Positions 21,554 to 34,368 of a stretch of DNA of 64,000 bases are shown piece by piece. The position numbers were made by a program, and so were the translations under genes. Below the pieces are notes generated by a model. The model did not search any database. It was not told where the DNA came from and saw only the letters and a list, made by a program, of their open reading frames with translations. Positions within the stretch are counted from its first letter, which is position 1; each line of letters starts with the position of its first letter. The DNA comes from Platanthera guangdongensis (taxonomy: Eukaryota > Streptophyta > Magnoliopsida > Asparagales > Orchidaceae). The stretch covers positions 118,603,900-118,667,899 of the forward strand of contig CM077158.1 in NCBI GenBank assembly GCA_039583875.1, written 5' to 3'.

Positions 21554-23658
21554 TGTAACGCCCCAAAACTCAAAAGATCGACGGGAGGCGTTCTGAGCCA
21601 AGTTTGGAAATTAGCAGGGGTCACACGGCCAGGGACACGTGTGTTTCCGAGGGCGTATAATGCTCGGGTCGATGATCTGGCCGAGAGGTCGACGAATTTT
21701 GGAGTCGACGGTCGTCGAATAGCGAACACGGCCAGACACACGGGCGTGTCCCAGGCCGTGTCCTTCTCGGGTGGTTGGCAGAGTCGAGTTGGGTGAGAAA
21801 CACGGCCTGGAGCCCAGGCGTGTTTGGGTATGATACGGGCGTGTCATTTGGGACATGGGCGTATCCAATACCCGTGTCCTTTACGGGTTAGTGTTGGGCC
21901 TGTGTCGATGGAGGAACTCGGCCAACGACATGGCCTTGTACTGGATGACACAGGCGTGTCAATCCAAACACGGGCGTATCAATAACCCATGTGCTTTTCG
22001 GTATGCATCAGTTTCAATAGTGAATGGGGAACAAGGCCCGGGACACGGGTGTATCACAAGACGTGTTCGGCCAAGATTTTGGATTTCAATGGCGAATCGT
22101 GGACGTTCGTTTCTTTATTTTGGTATCCGACAGATGGGGGGTTGTTCCTACTGGGATATACCTTGGAATAGGGTTTCAAATCCCTCATTTCTCAAACACA
22201 ATATCTTTCTAAAGATCTAGAGAGAGGGGATAGCAAGGAAGAAGAAGGAAGCTAGATCCGATCATCGACAGAGCTTCGGAGCTCCAAATCACGAGCCGAC
22301 TTCGGATCTACAGAGGCAAGGAGATTGCGGTACTTTTCATCTGCAAACAATTCCATGGTGCCAAGGAAATATGCTAGGGTAATGATTATCATCCTAGGAC
22401 ATGTGAAGTCCACTTTTCCTTTGCATAGAAAGCCCGCTTTCGCAAGATTGTGGTGAGTTTGAGGCATTCCTTCGAGTAGACATGAATAGTCCCCGTTGTG
22501 TACATGTAGAGTCCGTAAGCGAGAAACGAACATAGGCATGATGTGTGAAGCCTACCCAGACTAGTTGGTCTGGATCGATGATGTTGCATTGTATGAATGG
22601 CCGGAGAAGACTCCGCGCATTTGGTTGTTTTTCAGGTTTTTCTACACGGTAGATTGCAACAGGGAGCCTTGAGGACTAACTCCAAGGTGCACCCGGAAAA
22701 CTAGGCAGATGTGTGATTCTGCCAACATGGTGACCTGGGAGCCAACTTAAACATAACTGGGTTATGTGAAGTATGTGATGGAAAAGGGACTCGGGGAGGT
22801 TTGACCCGCGCATATGGCTTAAATTGACGTTGCGGTGTGAGAAACGGGTTAGGCGGAACCGTACCCTCTCTATGTCGTTCGGTGGGAGCTATTGGCATAG
22901 ATGAGGCTCTTCGGCTGTTTATGGCTTAAATTGACGTGACTCATGCCGGGAAGACAAAAATGCTCACAAGATTGGTCGTCCTAGTGGCGGTGGTGAGACT
23001 GAGACATCTATGGCTTAAATTGACGTGACATTGACCGGTTCACCGAGAATGTGCCCTGAGAGCACGGGGTGTGTGGTCGTACGTGCCCACGCCTGTGATG
23101 AAGTATTTATCTATACTGCTTGGTTATGCTAATAAAGTGCAGGGAAAGGAGCATCGCTGCCCTGAGTAAGGGGGCGGCATAGTTATAATTTGGTCAGCAT
23201 TGCTGACCGTTGCTTTTGTTTGGCATCGTGCGGTGGATTGTTTCTTGCATGTGCTGCTGAGCCGAGCGGTAAATAGCGGATAAAGCACAAGTTGCTGAGC
23301 CGGCCCTCGATGGCCAAATTTTGAGTGTTTACTTGTTTTATTCATGTGTGATCGGCCTGCGTGGAGTGGTTTGGACGATACATTTTATTTGAGTAAACAT
23401 ATGTAAGGCCTTAAGGATGTGTACTTGTGTATTATACTTCATTCCTATTGGGCTTGTAGTGGACATTCATGCTTTTTGTCTGGGTTCTTTAATTTGCAAC
23501 TTTTAATATTTGCTTCCGCTAGAATGACTCTATGTAGGACGTTGGATATTAGTTGGATGGTTTCCATTGATTAACCACTCGGTCTGTCTGTGGTATATGG
23601 CGTCGGGCCCCAGCTGGACCTACTGCTATATGCTATGTGACGGATAGGGGGTGTTACA
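21554..23658 (+). repeat. 5' LTR (element G)
   Basis: 2105 bp. U3 holds ACACGGGCGTGTC-type words and two TCGACGA/TCGTCGA sites (21689, 21712). tatggcttaaattga occurs three times, at 22813, 22920 and 23009. The likely TATA box seen in the 3' LTR (tataaaga, 29206) reads tctaaaga here, so the 5' promoter may be damaged. Confidence 0.88.
21621..22070 (+). promoter_or_regulatory. ACACGGGCGTGTC motif array in U3 (element G, 5' LTR)
   Basis: Repeated, often self-complementary words built from ACACGG, CGGGCGTGTC and GGCCGTGTC recur at roughly 10-20 bp intervals over 450 bp. The 3' LTR copy lies at 28621-29070. Element F has the same words in its LTR at 53168-53700. Confidence 0.65.
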
Positions 23659-23660
23659 AT

Positions 23661-23678
23661 TTGGTATTAGACTATTGG
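23661..23678 (+). other. Degenerate tRNA-iMet primer binding site (element G)
   Basis: tttggtattagactattggt follows the LTR end by one or two bases and resembles TGGTATCAGAGCC with several changes. Confidence 0.5.
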
Positions 23679-23884
23679 TTTCGGTCAGGCTTAAAATGAA
23701 TTCATGGGCGAATTCTTTTTAAGGGGTGGTGAGCACATGTGTGCGCGTCATCATTATAACATCAAAAGAACCCATGAATGTCCACTTAGGAATGAAAATA
23801 CACATGTTTGAGGAACCTACGTGTTCCTATAATTGCGTTTTGCAATTTTGTTTGGTCGCTTAACGAGCTTTTATACAACTATAG

Positions 23885-25042
23885 GTGACCAGAAGCAGTG
23901 CAGGGCCGTCAGAACGTCCAGTTTCTGAGGCAAGTAGTGCACCAAATGGTGCTCCTACAACACCTCCCTCGGCTGAAACCATACGATTGGTTGCCAAAGC
24001 AGTGTTTGCCATGATCAATGCGCAGCCTACAAGACAAATACAGCAGCCCGCTCCTACGATGGAGCAAGTACCGCTTCAAAGGGATGAACCGAGAAGAGTG
24101 GAGCAGGTGGTGGTGGATCCTTTGGTGTAAAGGAGAGCATTTGATAGGCAGCTCAAGCACGTTATGAGCTTTAATCCTCCCATGTTCTCGGGGTTGGGAA
24201 CCACATCTCAAGCTAAAGAATGGCTCTGCCGAGTGAAGAGAGTCCTAAAAGCTAGTCAAACGGAGGAGTGGCAGATGACCACTATAGCTACATTCCTGTT
24301 GGACGGGGATGCGAGGTTATGGTGGGAAGGTCTAGAGTTACATCACTTGAGAGGAAGGTAACTCGTGGATGTCTTGATGGAAGAGTTTTTGAGATTGTTC
24401 CCGGTAAGGTACCTCCCTTCGGCTCAGAGGATAGCATTGGAGAATGAGTTCCAGAGGCTGGTGCAAGGAGAGAGTAACGTGGATGAGTATCTCCACGAGT
24501 CTAGTCGACTTGGTCGGTAAGCTAGCTCCACAATCACGGATGAGGAGCGCAAGACGAACCGATTCTATGAAGGTTTGAGAGCTGACTTGAGGATACTGCT
24601 CTCGGGGCCTATGACGCAGGGCTTCTTGACCCTAGTCAATACATCCCGGTCCTTAGAGAAAGACTTGAAGAATGTATAAGCAAAGAAAAGCTCTGGCGAT
24701 AAGAAGACTGAGTTCAAGGTGCTGACTACCTCAAAGTCTAGGTACCGTAAGTTCTTTAAGAAGGCAAGGACTTCGGGTCCAGCTCCTTCTTCTGGTGCTT
24801 CTGGGGAGACTACGGGTCGAACCCCGGGCGCATGCTTTACTTGTGGAAAGCTGGGGCACTTTGCCCATGACTACCGGAGCGAACGTCCCAAGTCCGAGAG
24901 GAAGCTTGGAGCAACTTATGAAGAGAAGGGAAAGGCTGTGGAGTCAACCGCGTCCCATTATGCTCCGGCTCAACTGAGAGTTTATAATCTTGGCCAACAG
25001 GAGGCCAATAAGCGAGCGGATATGGTGATAGATATGGTTTAA
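23885..25042 (+). pseudogene. gag: Gag remnant (element G)
   Basis: Frames at 23885-24130, 24164-24361 and 24719-25042, with coding text between them, read as a Gypsy gag: FNPPMFSG, EWLCRVKRVL, FLLDGDARLWWEGL, then YLPSAQRIALENEF and a zinc knuckle CFTCGKLGHFAHDY. The final Cys of the knuckle is Tyr. Stops near 24128, 24359, 24518 and 24677 interrupt one continuous frame. The protein would have been the capsid/nucleocapsid; this copy is dead. Confidence 0.8.
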
Positions 25043-25074
25043 ATTTATAGCAAGTCAATTTTTAAATACTTGTT

Positions 25075-28000
25075 ATGCGCATGTTACCTTACCACTGCTT
25101 GTCTAGGATTGTTTTGATTTCTGAGAATCCGGCGAGAGCACTCTTTGGTACGGGAGCTTCACACTCCTTTTTGTCTGAAGGATTCATATCACACATCGGA
25201 GTCCCATCTTCGATGGCGAAGGACAAACTGGATGTGTTGTTGTCGAATGGGTGTTTGATGCGTGCGGATAGATTCTATGGCGTAAAGATTTGTATTGGGA
25301 GTCAAGAGTTTGATTTGCAAGCATCGTTACTACTGCTGGTGGAGTTCAACATGATATTTGGCATTGACTGGCTCTCGGAGCAGCAAGCTTATATTGATTG
25401 CAGTCGCAAGGAAGTCAAGTTGAGAACAGGTCGTGAGACGACTTTTATGGGCTTGAAAGGGTCGAGCAAGACTTTGATGTCTGCTCTTTAGGTGGTGAAG
25501 GCGGTTCGTGCTGGTGTAGAGCTGTTCTTTACTCTAGTGGAGGTTGCAAAGCCTAAGCCTACGTTGGACAGTATTTTAGTAGTATCCGAGTACCCTGATG
25601 TGTTCCCTAGCGATCTTCTTGGAGCCCCTCCTCAATAGGAAATTGATTTCACGATTAAGCTAGTGCCAGGTGCGAAACCTGTGTCATGCTCTCCTTATCG
25701 GCTAGCGCCTAAGGAGGTGGTGGAGCTGAAGGTACAACTTTAGGATTTGTTGGAGAAAGGGTATGTGCGTCCAAGTTCATTGCCTTGGAGTGTACTGGTC
25801 CTTTTTGTAAAGAAGGATGGAAGCTTGAGACTTTGTATTGATTATCGGAAGTTGAACAAGCTAATAAAGATGAACAAGTACACGATCCCGAGGTTTGATG
25901 ATCTGTTCGATCAGTTAGTCGGGTCGATGGTGTACTCAAAGTTGGATCTCAAGTCCGGGTATTATCAGCTAAGGATAAAGGAGAGTGATATCCCCAAAAC
26001 AGCTTTTAGTACGAGATACGGGCATTACGAGTTTACGGTCATGCCGTTTGGGCTGACGAATGCACCATCGGTGTTCATGGATTTGATGAACAGGACTTTC
26101 AGGGAGTACCTAGACCACATTATGATCGTCTACATCGACGACATATTGGTGTACTCGCAAAGTGAGGAGGATCACTTTAAGCATCTACATTTGGTATTGG
26201 AGATGCTGAGGAGGAATCAATTGTATCCAAGTTCTCCAAATGCTAGTTTTGGTTGTCCTCAGTAGCATTCCTCGGTCACATAGTCGGTGGAGAGGGTATT
26301 GCGATGGATCCGGCAAAGATTGTTGCGATACGAGAGTGGCCTGTGCTTTCTACGGTAGTAGAAGTCCGGAGCTTTCTGGGGCTTGCCGGCTATTACAGGC
26401 GCTTCGTGGAGAACTTCTCGCAGATAGCGTTACCCCTCACTACTTTTACGAGGAAGGAGCAGAAGTTCATTTGGACGTCGGAGTGCGCACGAGCTTTTGA
26501 GAAGTTGAAGAGTCCGTTGACCACAACGCCTGTGCTAAGTTCGCCGAGTGGGACTGAAGGTTTTGAGATCTATAGCGATGCTTCGGGCAGTAGCTTGTGT
26601 TGCGTGCTACTACAACACGGAAGTGTGATAGCGTATGACTCGAGACAGCTGAAAGTGCACGAGAGGAATTATCCGGTCCATGACTTGGAGTTAGCGGCCG
26701 TGATTTTTGCCTTGAAGCTGTGGAGGCACTACTTGTATGGAGTGAAGGTCGATATCTATACTGACCATAAGAGCCTGAAATACTTGTTGGATCAGAGAGA
26801 TCTAAACATGTGACAGAGGAGATCGATGGAGTTCCTGGGGGACTACACGTTCAAGATCCATTATGTGCCTGGGAAAGGCAATGCGGTTGCGGACGCGTTG
26901 AGTCGTCGGGCCCCATCTCAAGCAAATTGGCTGTCGTTCCATGACGAGCGGTTGGTTCGGGAGTTGGAGGCATTGGATATCTCTTGGGTAGACAAGCAGT
27001 CAAGTATTGAAGCGCTATTGAACTCGACTGAAGTACAGTGTGACCTGGCTGATCGAATTTGGTAGGCTTTGGATATGGATGACAGCATGAAGCAAATCAT
27101 GGTTGAGGCTCTGGATGGGTCAAATTCCCAATTTGTTGTTGAGGATGGAGTGCTTTGGAAAGACAGTCGCCTGTGCGTCCCAAACATGGGCAATTTGCAG
27201 GTGGAATTGTTGTACTAGGCACATAATACCAAGTACTCGATTCACCCGGGGAGCATGAAGATGTACCGCGATGTGAAGAAATTGTTCTTGTGTCCAGGAC
27301 TTAAGAAGGATGTGGCACTGTACGTGGCGAAGTGTCAAACATGCGCCTTGGTAAAGGTGGAGTGCCAAAAGCCTGGAGGATTCTTGAAGTTCTTGCCTAT
27401 TCCGGAGTGGAAGTTCGACGACATTACTATGGATTTTGTGCACGGGTTGCCAATGTCGCAGAAGGGGAACGAGTGAACGACGCCATTTGGTTGGTCGTAG
27501 ATCATCTAACGAAAGTGTCACACTTCATTCCTCATAGGAAGGATGAACCCGTGGAAAAATTGGCAAAGTTATATGTGGATAACATTGTACGGCTTCACGG
27601 TGTGCCCCGCAGAATCATGAGTGACCGGGATGGACAGTTCACGTCTAATGATTGGAGGTTGGTGCAGCAAATGTTGGGAACAAAGCTGAGTTTCAGCACA
27701 GCCTTTCATCTGCAGATGGATGGGCAGACCGAGAGGATCAATAGGATAATGGAAGACATGCTTCTCCTGTGTGTCCTGGACTTCGGGAAGTAGTGGGAAG
27801 ATCACCTATACTTGGTGGAGTTCGCGTACAACAATAGCTACCAGGCAAGCATACAAATGGCGCCCTTCGAGGCCCTTTATGGTAGAAGATGTCGCATGTC
27901 GTTGTCTTGGTTGAAAACGGGTGAGTCAAAGTTATACAACATCCAAGAGGTGGAAGATGCTACTACATTGGTGCAAACCTTTCGGGAAAGGTTGCTAATC

Positions 28001-28489
28001 ACTCAAGACCGCCAGGCTAAGTACTATAATGCCAAGCACAGGAACGTGGAGTTCGTTGATGACGATTGGGTGTACTTGAAGATCAAGCCGTTCAAGGGTG
28101 TCTCGCAGGTGCGGCGCTTGAAGAAGCTAAGCCCGAGGTACCTTGGACCGTTTGAGGTTCTGGAGCGGATTGGCGAAGCAGTGTATCGACTGAAGCTATC
28201 AGTGGAGCTTAGTTGTCTACACGATGTATTCCATATATCGGTGCTACAGAAGGCGGTGCAAGATCCTTCGCATGTGGTCGCGGTGGATCAAGTGTCGTTG
28301 GATAATTGGTTGACGACGAAGGTCAAGCCCATTCGAATTGAGGAATCGAAAGTTAAGCGGCTACGCAATAAAGAGATCAGGATGTTCAAGGACCGTTAGG
28401 ACAACTGTGGTCGGGAGGAGCTCTCGTGGGAGCGAGAGCAGACCATGCTTGAGGAGTGCCCAAAGTTATTCCAGTCGGGTACCATGTAA
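25075..28489 (+). pseudogene. pol: Pol remnant with chromodomain-like tail (element G)
   Basis: Protease motif reads FGTGASHSF, so the catalytic Asp is replaced by Gly. [25 protein letters not shown] and YIDDILVYS near 26134. RNase [18 protein letters not shown], then GKGNAVADALSRR. Integrase: Cys pair in CQTC, core Asp in MDFVHGLP and SDRDGQFTS, Glu in GQTERI, then a GPY/F-like block SPRYLGPFEV and a chromodomain-like end with WEREQTM. Frameshifts lie near 26255 and 27472. Stops lie near 25489, 25637, 25741, 26811, 27063, 27217, 27791 and 28397; several fit CAG-to-TAG or TGG-to-TGA/TAG changes. Confidence 0.88.
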
Positions 28490-28535
28490 GTGATGTGTTT
28501 ATCTTTCCTTTATGTAATTTCGCAGACGAAATTCT

Positions 28536-28552
28536 TTTAAGAGGGAGAGAGT
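28536..28552 (+). other. Polypurine tract (element G)
   Basis: ttaagagggagagagt immediately before TGTAACGCCCC of the 3' LTR. Confidence 0.7.
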
Positions 28553-30660
28553 TGTAACGCCCCGAAACTCAAAAGAGCGACGGGAGGCATTTTGAGCCAA
28601 GTTTGGAACTTGGCAGGGGTCACACGGCCTGGGACATGGGCGTGTCCAAGGGCGTGTCATGCTCGGGTCGATGATCTGGCTGAGAGGTCGACGAATTTTG
28701 AAGTTGACGATCGCCGAGTAGCGAACACGGCCTGAGACACGGGCGTGTCCCAGGCCGTGTCCTTCACGGGTGGATGGCCGAGTCGAGTTAGGTGAGAAAC
28801 ACAGCCTGGAGCCCAGGCGTGTTCCGGTATGACACGGGCGTGTTATTTGGGACACGGGCGTATCCAATACCCATGTACTTCACGGGTTGGTGTTGGGCCT
28901 ATGTCGATGGAGGAACACGACCAACGACATGGTCGTGTACTAGATGACACGGGCATGTCAATCCGGACACGAGCGTGTCAAGAACCCATGTTCTTTTTGG
29001 GACGCGTCGGTTTCGACGGCGAATGGGGAACACGGCCCTGGACACGGGCATGTCACAGGCCGTGTTCGACACAGATTTTGGATTTCAATGGCAAATCGTG
29101 GCTGTTCGTTTCTTTATTTTGGGATCTGACGGCTCGGGGTTATTCCTGCTGGGATATACCCGGGAATAAGGTTTCAAATCCCTCATTTCTCAAACACAAT
29201 CTCTTTATAAAGACCTAGAGAGATGCGAGAGCAAAGAAGAAGAAGGAGGCTAGATCCGGTCACCGACGGAGCTTCGGAGCTCCAAATCGTGAGGCGACTT
29301 CGGATCTACGGAGGCAAAGAGATTGCGGTGTTTTTCATCTGTAAACATTTCCATGGCGCCAAGGAAAAATGCTAGGGTAACGATTCTCATCCTAGGACAT
29401 GTGAAATCCTCTTTTCCTTTGCATAGGAAGCCCGCTCTTGCGAGATTGCGATGAGTTTGAGGCGTTCCTTCAGGTAGACATGAATAGTCCTCATTGTGTA
29501 CATGTAGACTCCGTAAGCGAGAAACGGACATAGGCATGATGTGTGAAGCCTACCCGGACAAGTTGGTCTGGATCGGTGATGTTTCATTGCATGAATGGTC
29601 GGACAAGACTCTGCACATATGGTTGTTTTTCGGGTTTTTCTACATGGTAGATTGCAATAGGGAGCCTTGGGGACTAACTCCAAGGTGCACCCGAAAAACT
29701 GGGCAGATGCGTGATTCTGCCAACATGGTGGCCTGAGAGCCAACTTGAACATAACCGTGTTATGTGAAGTGTGTGATGGAAATTGGACTCAGGGAGGTTT
29801 GACCTGCGCATATGGCTTAAATTGATGTTGAGGTGTGAACAACGGGTCAGGCGGAACCGTACCCGCTCTATGTCGTTCAGTGGGAGCCGTTGACATAGAT
29901 GAGGGTCTTCGGCGGTCTATGGCTTAAATTGATGTCACCCATGCCGGGAAGACAAAAATGCTCGCAAGATTGGACGTCCTAGTGGAGGTGGTGAGACCGA
30001 GACGTCTATGGCTTAAATTGATGTGACGTTGACCGGTTCACCAAGAATGTGTCGTGAGAGCAAGACGTGTGTGGCCGTGCGTGCCCATGCCTATGATGAA
30101 GTGTTTATCTATACTGCTTGGTTATGCTAATAAAGTGCAGTGAAAGGAGCATCGCCGCCCCAAGTTTGGGGGGGGGGGGATCGTTATAATTTGGTCAGCA
30201 TAGCTGACCGTTTCTTTTGTTTGCCACCGTGCGGTGGATTTTTGCTTGCAGGTGCTGCGGAGCCGAGCAGTAAATAGTGGGCTAAAGCCAAAGTTGATGA
30301 GCCGGCCCTCGAAGGCCAAATTTTGAGTGTTTACTTGTTATATTCATGTGTAACCGGCCTGCATCCCGTGGTATGGAAGACATATTTTATTTGAGTAATC
30401 AAATGTAAGGCCTTATGGCCGTGTACTTGTGTATTGCACTTCATTCCTATTGGGCTTGTAGTGGACATTCATGCTTTTTGTTTGGGTTCTTTAATTTGCA
30501 ACTTTTAATAATTGCTTCCGCTAGAATGACTATGTGTAGGACGTTGGATATTAGTTGGATTGTTTCCATTGAGTAACCACCCAGTCTTTCTATGGTATAA
30601 GGCGTCGAGCCCCGGCCGGACCTACTGATATATGCTATGTGACGGATAGGCGGTGTTACA
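28553..30660 (+). repeat. 3' LTR (element G)
   Basis: 2108 bp. It differs from the 5' LTR at many positions, mostly transitions, so the insertion is old. The triplicated tatggcttaaattga lies at 29811, 29918 and 30007. A TATA-like tataaaga lies at 29206 after the motif array. Confidence 0.88.
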
Positions 30661-30770
30661 ACAGATCTGGCTTTGACTCACAAGTCCGATCACAAGAACG
30701 CCTTCACAGTAGGGATGGATTAACCTTACCCTTGCTCTCCTAGCCATCTCCTTCTTCTTCCTCAGGATTC

Positions 30771-30804
<34 letters not shown>

Positions 30805-30865
30805 GTAATCTCATCTCAAGCTTTTATCAAAGAGCTTCCGACTCGCGATACTTTGCTAGCATCAT
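30661..30865. other. Spacer between elements G and E with GA microsatellite
   Basis: 205 bp that continues the pre-insertion flank of G. It contains an interrupted (GA)n run at about 30774-30806 and no ORF. Confidence 0.6.
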
Positions 30866-31751
30866 TGATGCGTCGATAAGTGTACCGATTGTAGTAAAGT
30901 AATAAAGTTGGGGAGTTGAATCCCCGAATATTGATCTCTCGAGGAGTGCAAGTAGGGAGTGTGATTTCGCAATTGAAAAAAGTGATTGCAAGTGTTAACG
31001 TAAGCAAAGGGTGTTTTGGTTTGGATTTTCCTAAGATTAACACTAAATAACCTTTTGCGGGTCACCGTTACCGCGTCTCTTTGGTGGATTACTAAAGAGA
31101 GTAATATGAAAAATGGACGAGCCAATTATGGTCGCAATCACCTCTTCACCGCACACGCTTTTGGCAATCACTAGAACGACACTATCTCAACGAGAACATG
31201 AAAAACTGAAGCTAAGCAACACAATCATGATCGAAAAAATAACAACACATAGACATGCTAAAATACTTAAAATTAAACCATGTTCTTGAGCAACAATCAC
31301 ACAACCGCTAATTCAGAACAAAGTAACTACAAGAGGTGGGGAAGAAATATAAGAAAATGCACGATGGCTTTCAGAGATTCATTGTCGGAGTCAAGGGTTG
31401 TCGGGCCTTGTCCGAGCTCGGTCTACGGATGTCATCTGGGGTCAAGAAGGTCTATCACCTCCTTACAATGACCCGCCTTCTTTGTGAATAGGCGCTAGGC
31501 TGAATCTGTCCGAAGAACTCCACGGATGCAGCACCATATGAGCTTGAAACGGAGCTTGGAGTTTGGAGAAGAGAATGGCGGCCAGAGATGAAGCTATTGC
31601 AAGCTTTTAGAAGAAGAATGGTGGTAAGATCAACTCTCCAAGGAGGAGAGAGAAAATAATGGCTGGAGGAAAGTTTCCCCGCTCAAAAGATAAAAAAACG
31701 GTGGTTGTGTCGGGCTGGATCGGAACTCCTCAAAGAAGAAGAAATCTGCGC

Positions 31752-31759
31752 TTTAAATA
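31752..31759 (-). promoter_or_regulatory. TATA-like box of the E LTR
   Basis: TATTTAAA on the minus strand, repeated at 37708-37715 in the other LTR. It lies just downstream of the U3 motif array. Confidence 0.5.
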
Positions 31760-31798
31760 GAAGCGAGTCAGAAAAATAGACACGCATGTTTTGGTGCA

Positions 31799-32210
31799 CG
31801 ACCGTGCACAAACCGTGCGATATTAACTTCCAGAACAAGCCTTCGGAAGGAGAAGCGTTGACCCATGCGTTTTACTCGCGCACGAACATTTCCGCCCGTA
31901 AGAGAAGGAAATCGCACGGGTAGTGATAGAGAGCAAGAATTCAGGACACTACAGGGGAACCGTGCATTTTACTCGCGTACGGACGCTACCTCCCGTGAGT
32001 GAACAAAGCGCACGATTAACCACAGAAGGGAACAAACTAGAAAGCTACAGGAAAACCGTGTGTTTCCTTTGTGCACAGTTACGATGAAACCCTGTGTCAA
32101 CCGTGCGTTAGGATCGTCGAACTCAACTAGAAGAAATTCGTCGAGCTCAACTCGACGTTCTTCCAGCTGAACAAAATGCACGATCTGGCACAAACCGTGC
32201 GTGAAAGAAA
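31799..32210 (-). promoter_or_regulatory. CGCACGGT/GTGCAC motif array in U3 (element E)
   Basis: Words such as accgtgcg, cgcacggg, cgtgcgtt and tgtgcac recur every 15-40 bp, with two TCGTCGA sites 24 bp apart (32114, 32138). The start of the other copy is seen at 37738-37882. Confidence 0.55.
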
Positions 32211-32532
32211 TGTATGAACTCGTGTTTTCCACAAATCAAAATTCCCGCCTTGGGGAAAACGCACCACCTGCACAGCAATGAAACCAAGCTGGAGCACAAG
32301 CTCCCAACACCCATAATGCAAACAAAATCAAATAGAAAGAGTCATGGGGAGCACCATGTGCATACCCCCAACAACAGAATGTGCAATTGCACACCCTCGA
32401 GGAAAAAAATGCACAAAATGGTCCATGACCTAACTATGCAAATATAACCAATAACCGGTTGAAATGTAGTGCACGAGTGAGAAAACCTGCACAGAGAGTC
32501 CGAAATTCCATATAAATATCAGACTCATAACA

Positions 32533-34368
32533 CCACCAGACTAAAACATTTTCTCGTCCCGAGCAAATGATCTCTCCGTGAGCTAGAAAATAACTAGCTG
32601 GCTTAGAAATTTCCAAATAAAGTAAAGCGAGAAATCAAATACTGTATGGGCATAAAAAATATAATAGATACAATTTGTAATTATGTTACGAAGTTTATAA
32701 ATTTCGACATGTATAAATAAATATTATAACTACTCAAAAATAGAATCACGGAGAATCTTTCGGTCTTGCCTAGGAAGAAAGTATACAGGCCACTCAGTTG
32801 AGCATTGCCTAAGACCGGGGCTCGGGATCACCTCCAAAGAAATCCATCAAGCGTAAATTCGTATGGCTTTAGGAAAATAATGGGGCTTGGGTATATACGT
32901 TGGTAAGGACGCAAAAGGATAAAAACGATGGCTATGCATAACCCAAATGAGCTCATACAAATGCAATCCTCTCGCCAACAAAACATGCAGGTGCACAACA
33001 CCACCAGACTTGAACTTGACAACACAGGTGTGTGCACCGCCTATCCCACAACAGTAACACAAATAGATTCTTCATTTTCACTTTCTTTTTATACAATCAG
33101 CACTATATATATATATATTTCCTTTTCTTTTCTTTTTCTAGATTTTTATAATTCACTTTTAGCCAATTTTTTAAGAGAACTTCACCGCACAACCACATAA
33201 CAACATCACAGCCACAACACCAATGGAAGAATTAACATACTAAATACATCGAGATTGGGGTGTTCAAATGGGAAAAGCTTTTAGGCTCTGGTGATTGCGA
33301 AGTGGGGCTAAATCAACAGGAACGGTAGGCTCAAAATAGGCTAACAAGGATTATCGTTAGGATGGGTACAAGCCTCAATCGGGCCAAAAAGACGGCCTAG
33401 ATCACGCTCATGCTAGACCAACCATGCACCAATGCTTCGAGAGTAGTTTGGAGAATGTTCTTAGCCACCGAGAAAAATGATCCCTCCTCCTGACTCGAGC
33501 AATACGAGGCTAGTGGAGGCTACACACATTCCTACACTACCATTTGATTACTCCAGATTCAACACTTTCGAGTACTACAAACAATATTTGCAAATGGAGA
33601 AAAGGTATACAACTACTAGCATAAAGAAAAATTAAATCTATACTATTTCTACACACCATGAGCACTCAAGTAGGACAACTGCACGAGTTTCACACTACTC
33701 TATCCTAAAATCCTAAGCTAGCACCGTATTTTAAAGTTAACACAAAAGAAATAAATTTGACTTGAGCCGAGCTCATGCTTAAGATGGCGCTCATGTGGAT
33801 GTAGGTGCACGATGCGGACGTGATAATATGGAAATAGAAAATGAGAATATACTTTTGGTATGAAAGTGCAAATAGTGCATGTGCATAGGTGACCCGAATA
33901 ACTCTCCCCCACCAGACTTAAACTAAACAATCTATCCAAAATTTATAATAAAATAGAGAGATAAAAGTTTGGGGAGAGGTTACCCCATGCTCAGCAAATG
34001 AGCATACCAAAAGATTGGCGTTAATTTCAGCAGAACGTCCACGGCCCAAACGAACTCCACCTGCATAAGAGAATATCTCCAAACACGCATACTATAAGCA
34101 TATAATAACAGCAGCATAATTGAACAAATTAAAAGCGGCAAAATTGGGTTATCTCCCCAAAGCTCTTTTCTTTACTGTCCTTAAGGTGGACCAAATACCT
34201 GTAGTAGCAATTTTATAAATATTGTTTAGTGCATAAGTTCACAACATAATGAAAAAGTCTAAAGATACACACAACATTAAACAATAGATAAAACTAGAAA
34301 AACAGGAAAGGGACCCCGGAGATCCTTCACTACTCAGATGAATGCTGACTTATGATAGGTCCCCCCAG
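32533..34368 (-). other. Non-coding 3' internal region of element E
   Basis: No supported ORF. Plus-strand ccaccagact occurs at about 32533 (the PPT position), 33001 and 33909, so a PPT-like word is present three times. The rest is AT-rich. Confidence 0.5.

Larger units (their letters stand above)
21554..30660 (+). mobile_element. Decayed Ty3-Gypsy element G
   Basis: 9.1-kb element with LTRs at 21554-23658 and 28553-30660, both starting TGTAACGCCCC and ending GTGTTACA. The flanks GCAGA and ACAGA agree in four of five bases and are probably the target duplication with one G-to-A change. Gag and Gypsy-order pol (PR-RT-RH-INT plus a chromodomain-like tail) are recognisable but interrupted by many stops and at least two frameshifts. 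Order and tail suggest a Tekay-like chromovirus. Confidence 0.9.
30866..32532 (-). repeat. 3' LTR (element E)
   Basis: 1667 bp between plus-strand TGATGCGTCG and ATAACA. Its first part matches 36838-37882 closely. On the minus strand U3 carries the motif array, then TATTTAAA (31752-31759). Confidence 0.85.

Noticed and set aside
21855..22220. 121-aa ORF in the LTR of G and its relative at 28829-29218
   Set aside because: Product of the ACACGGGCGTGTC array and flanks; not conserved in frame between the two LTRs.
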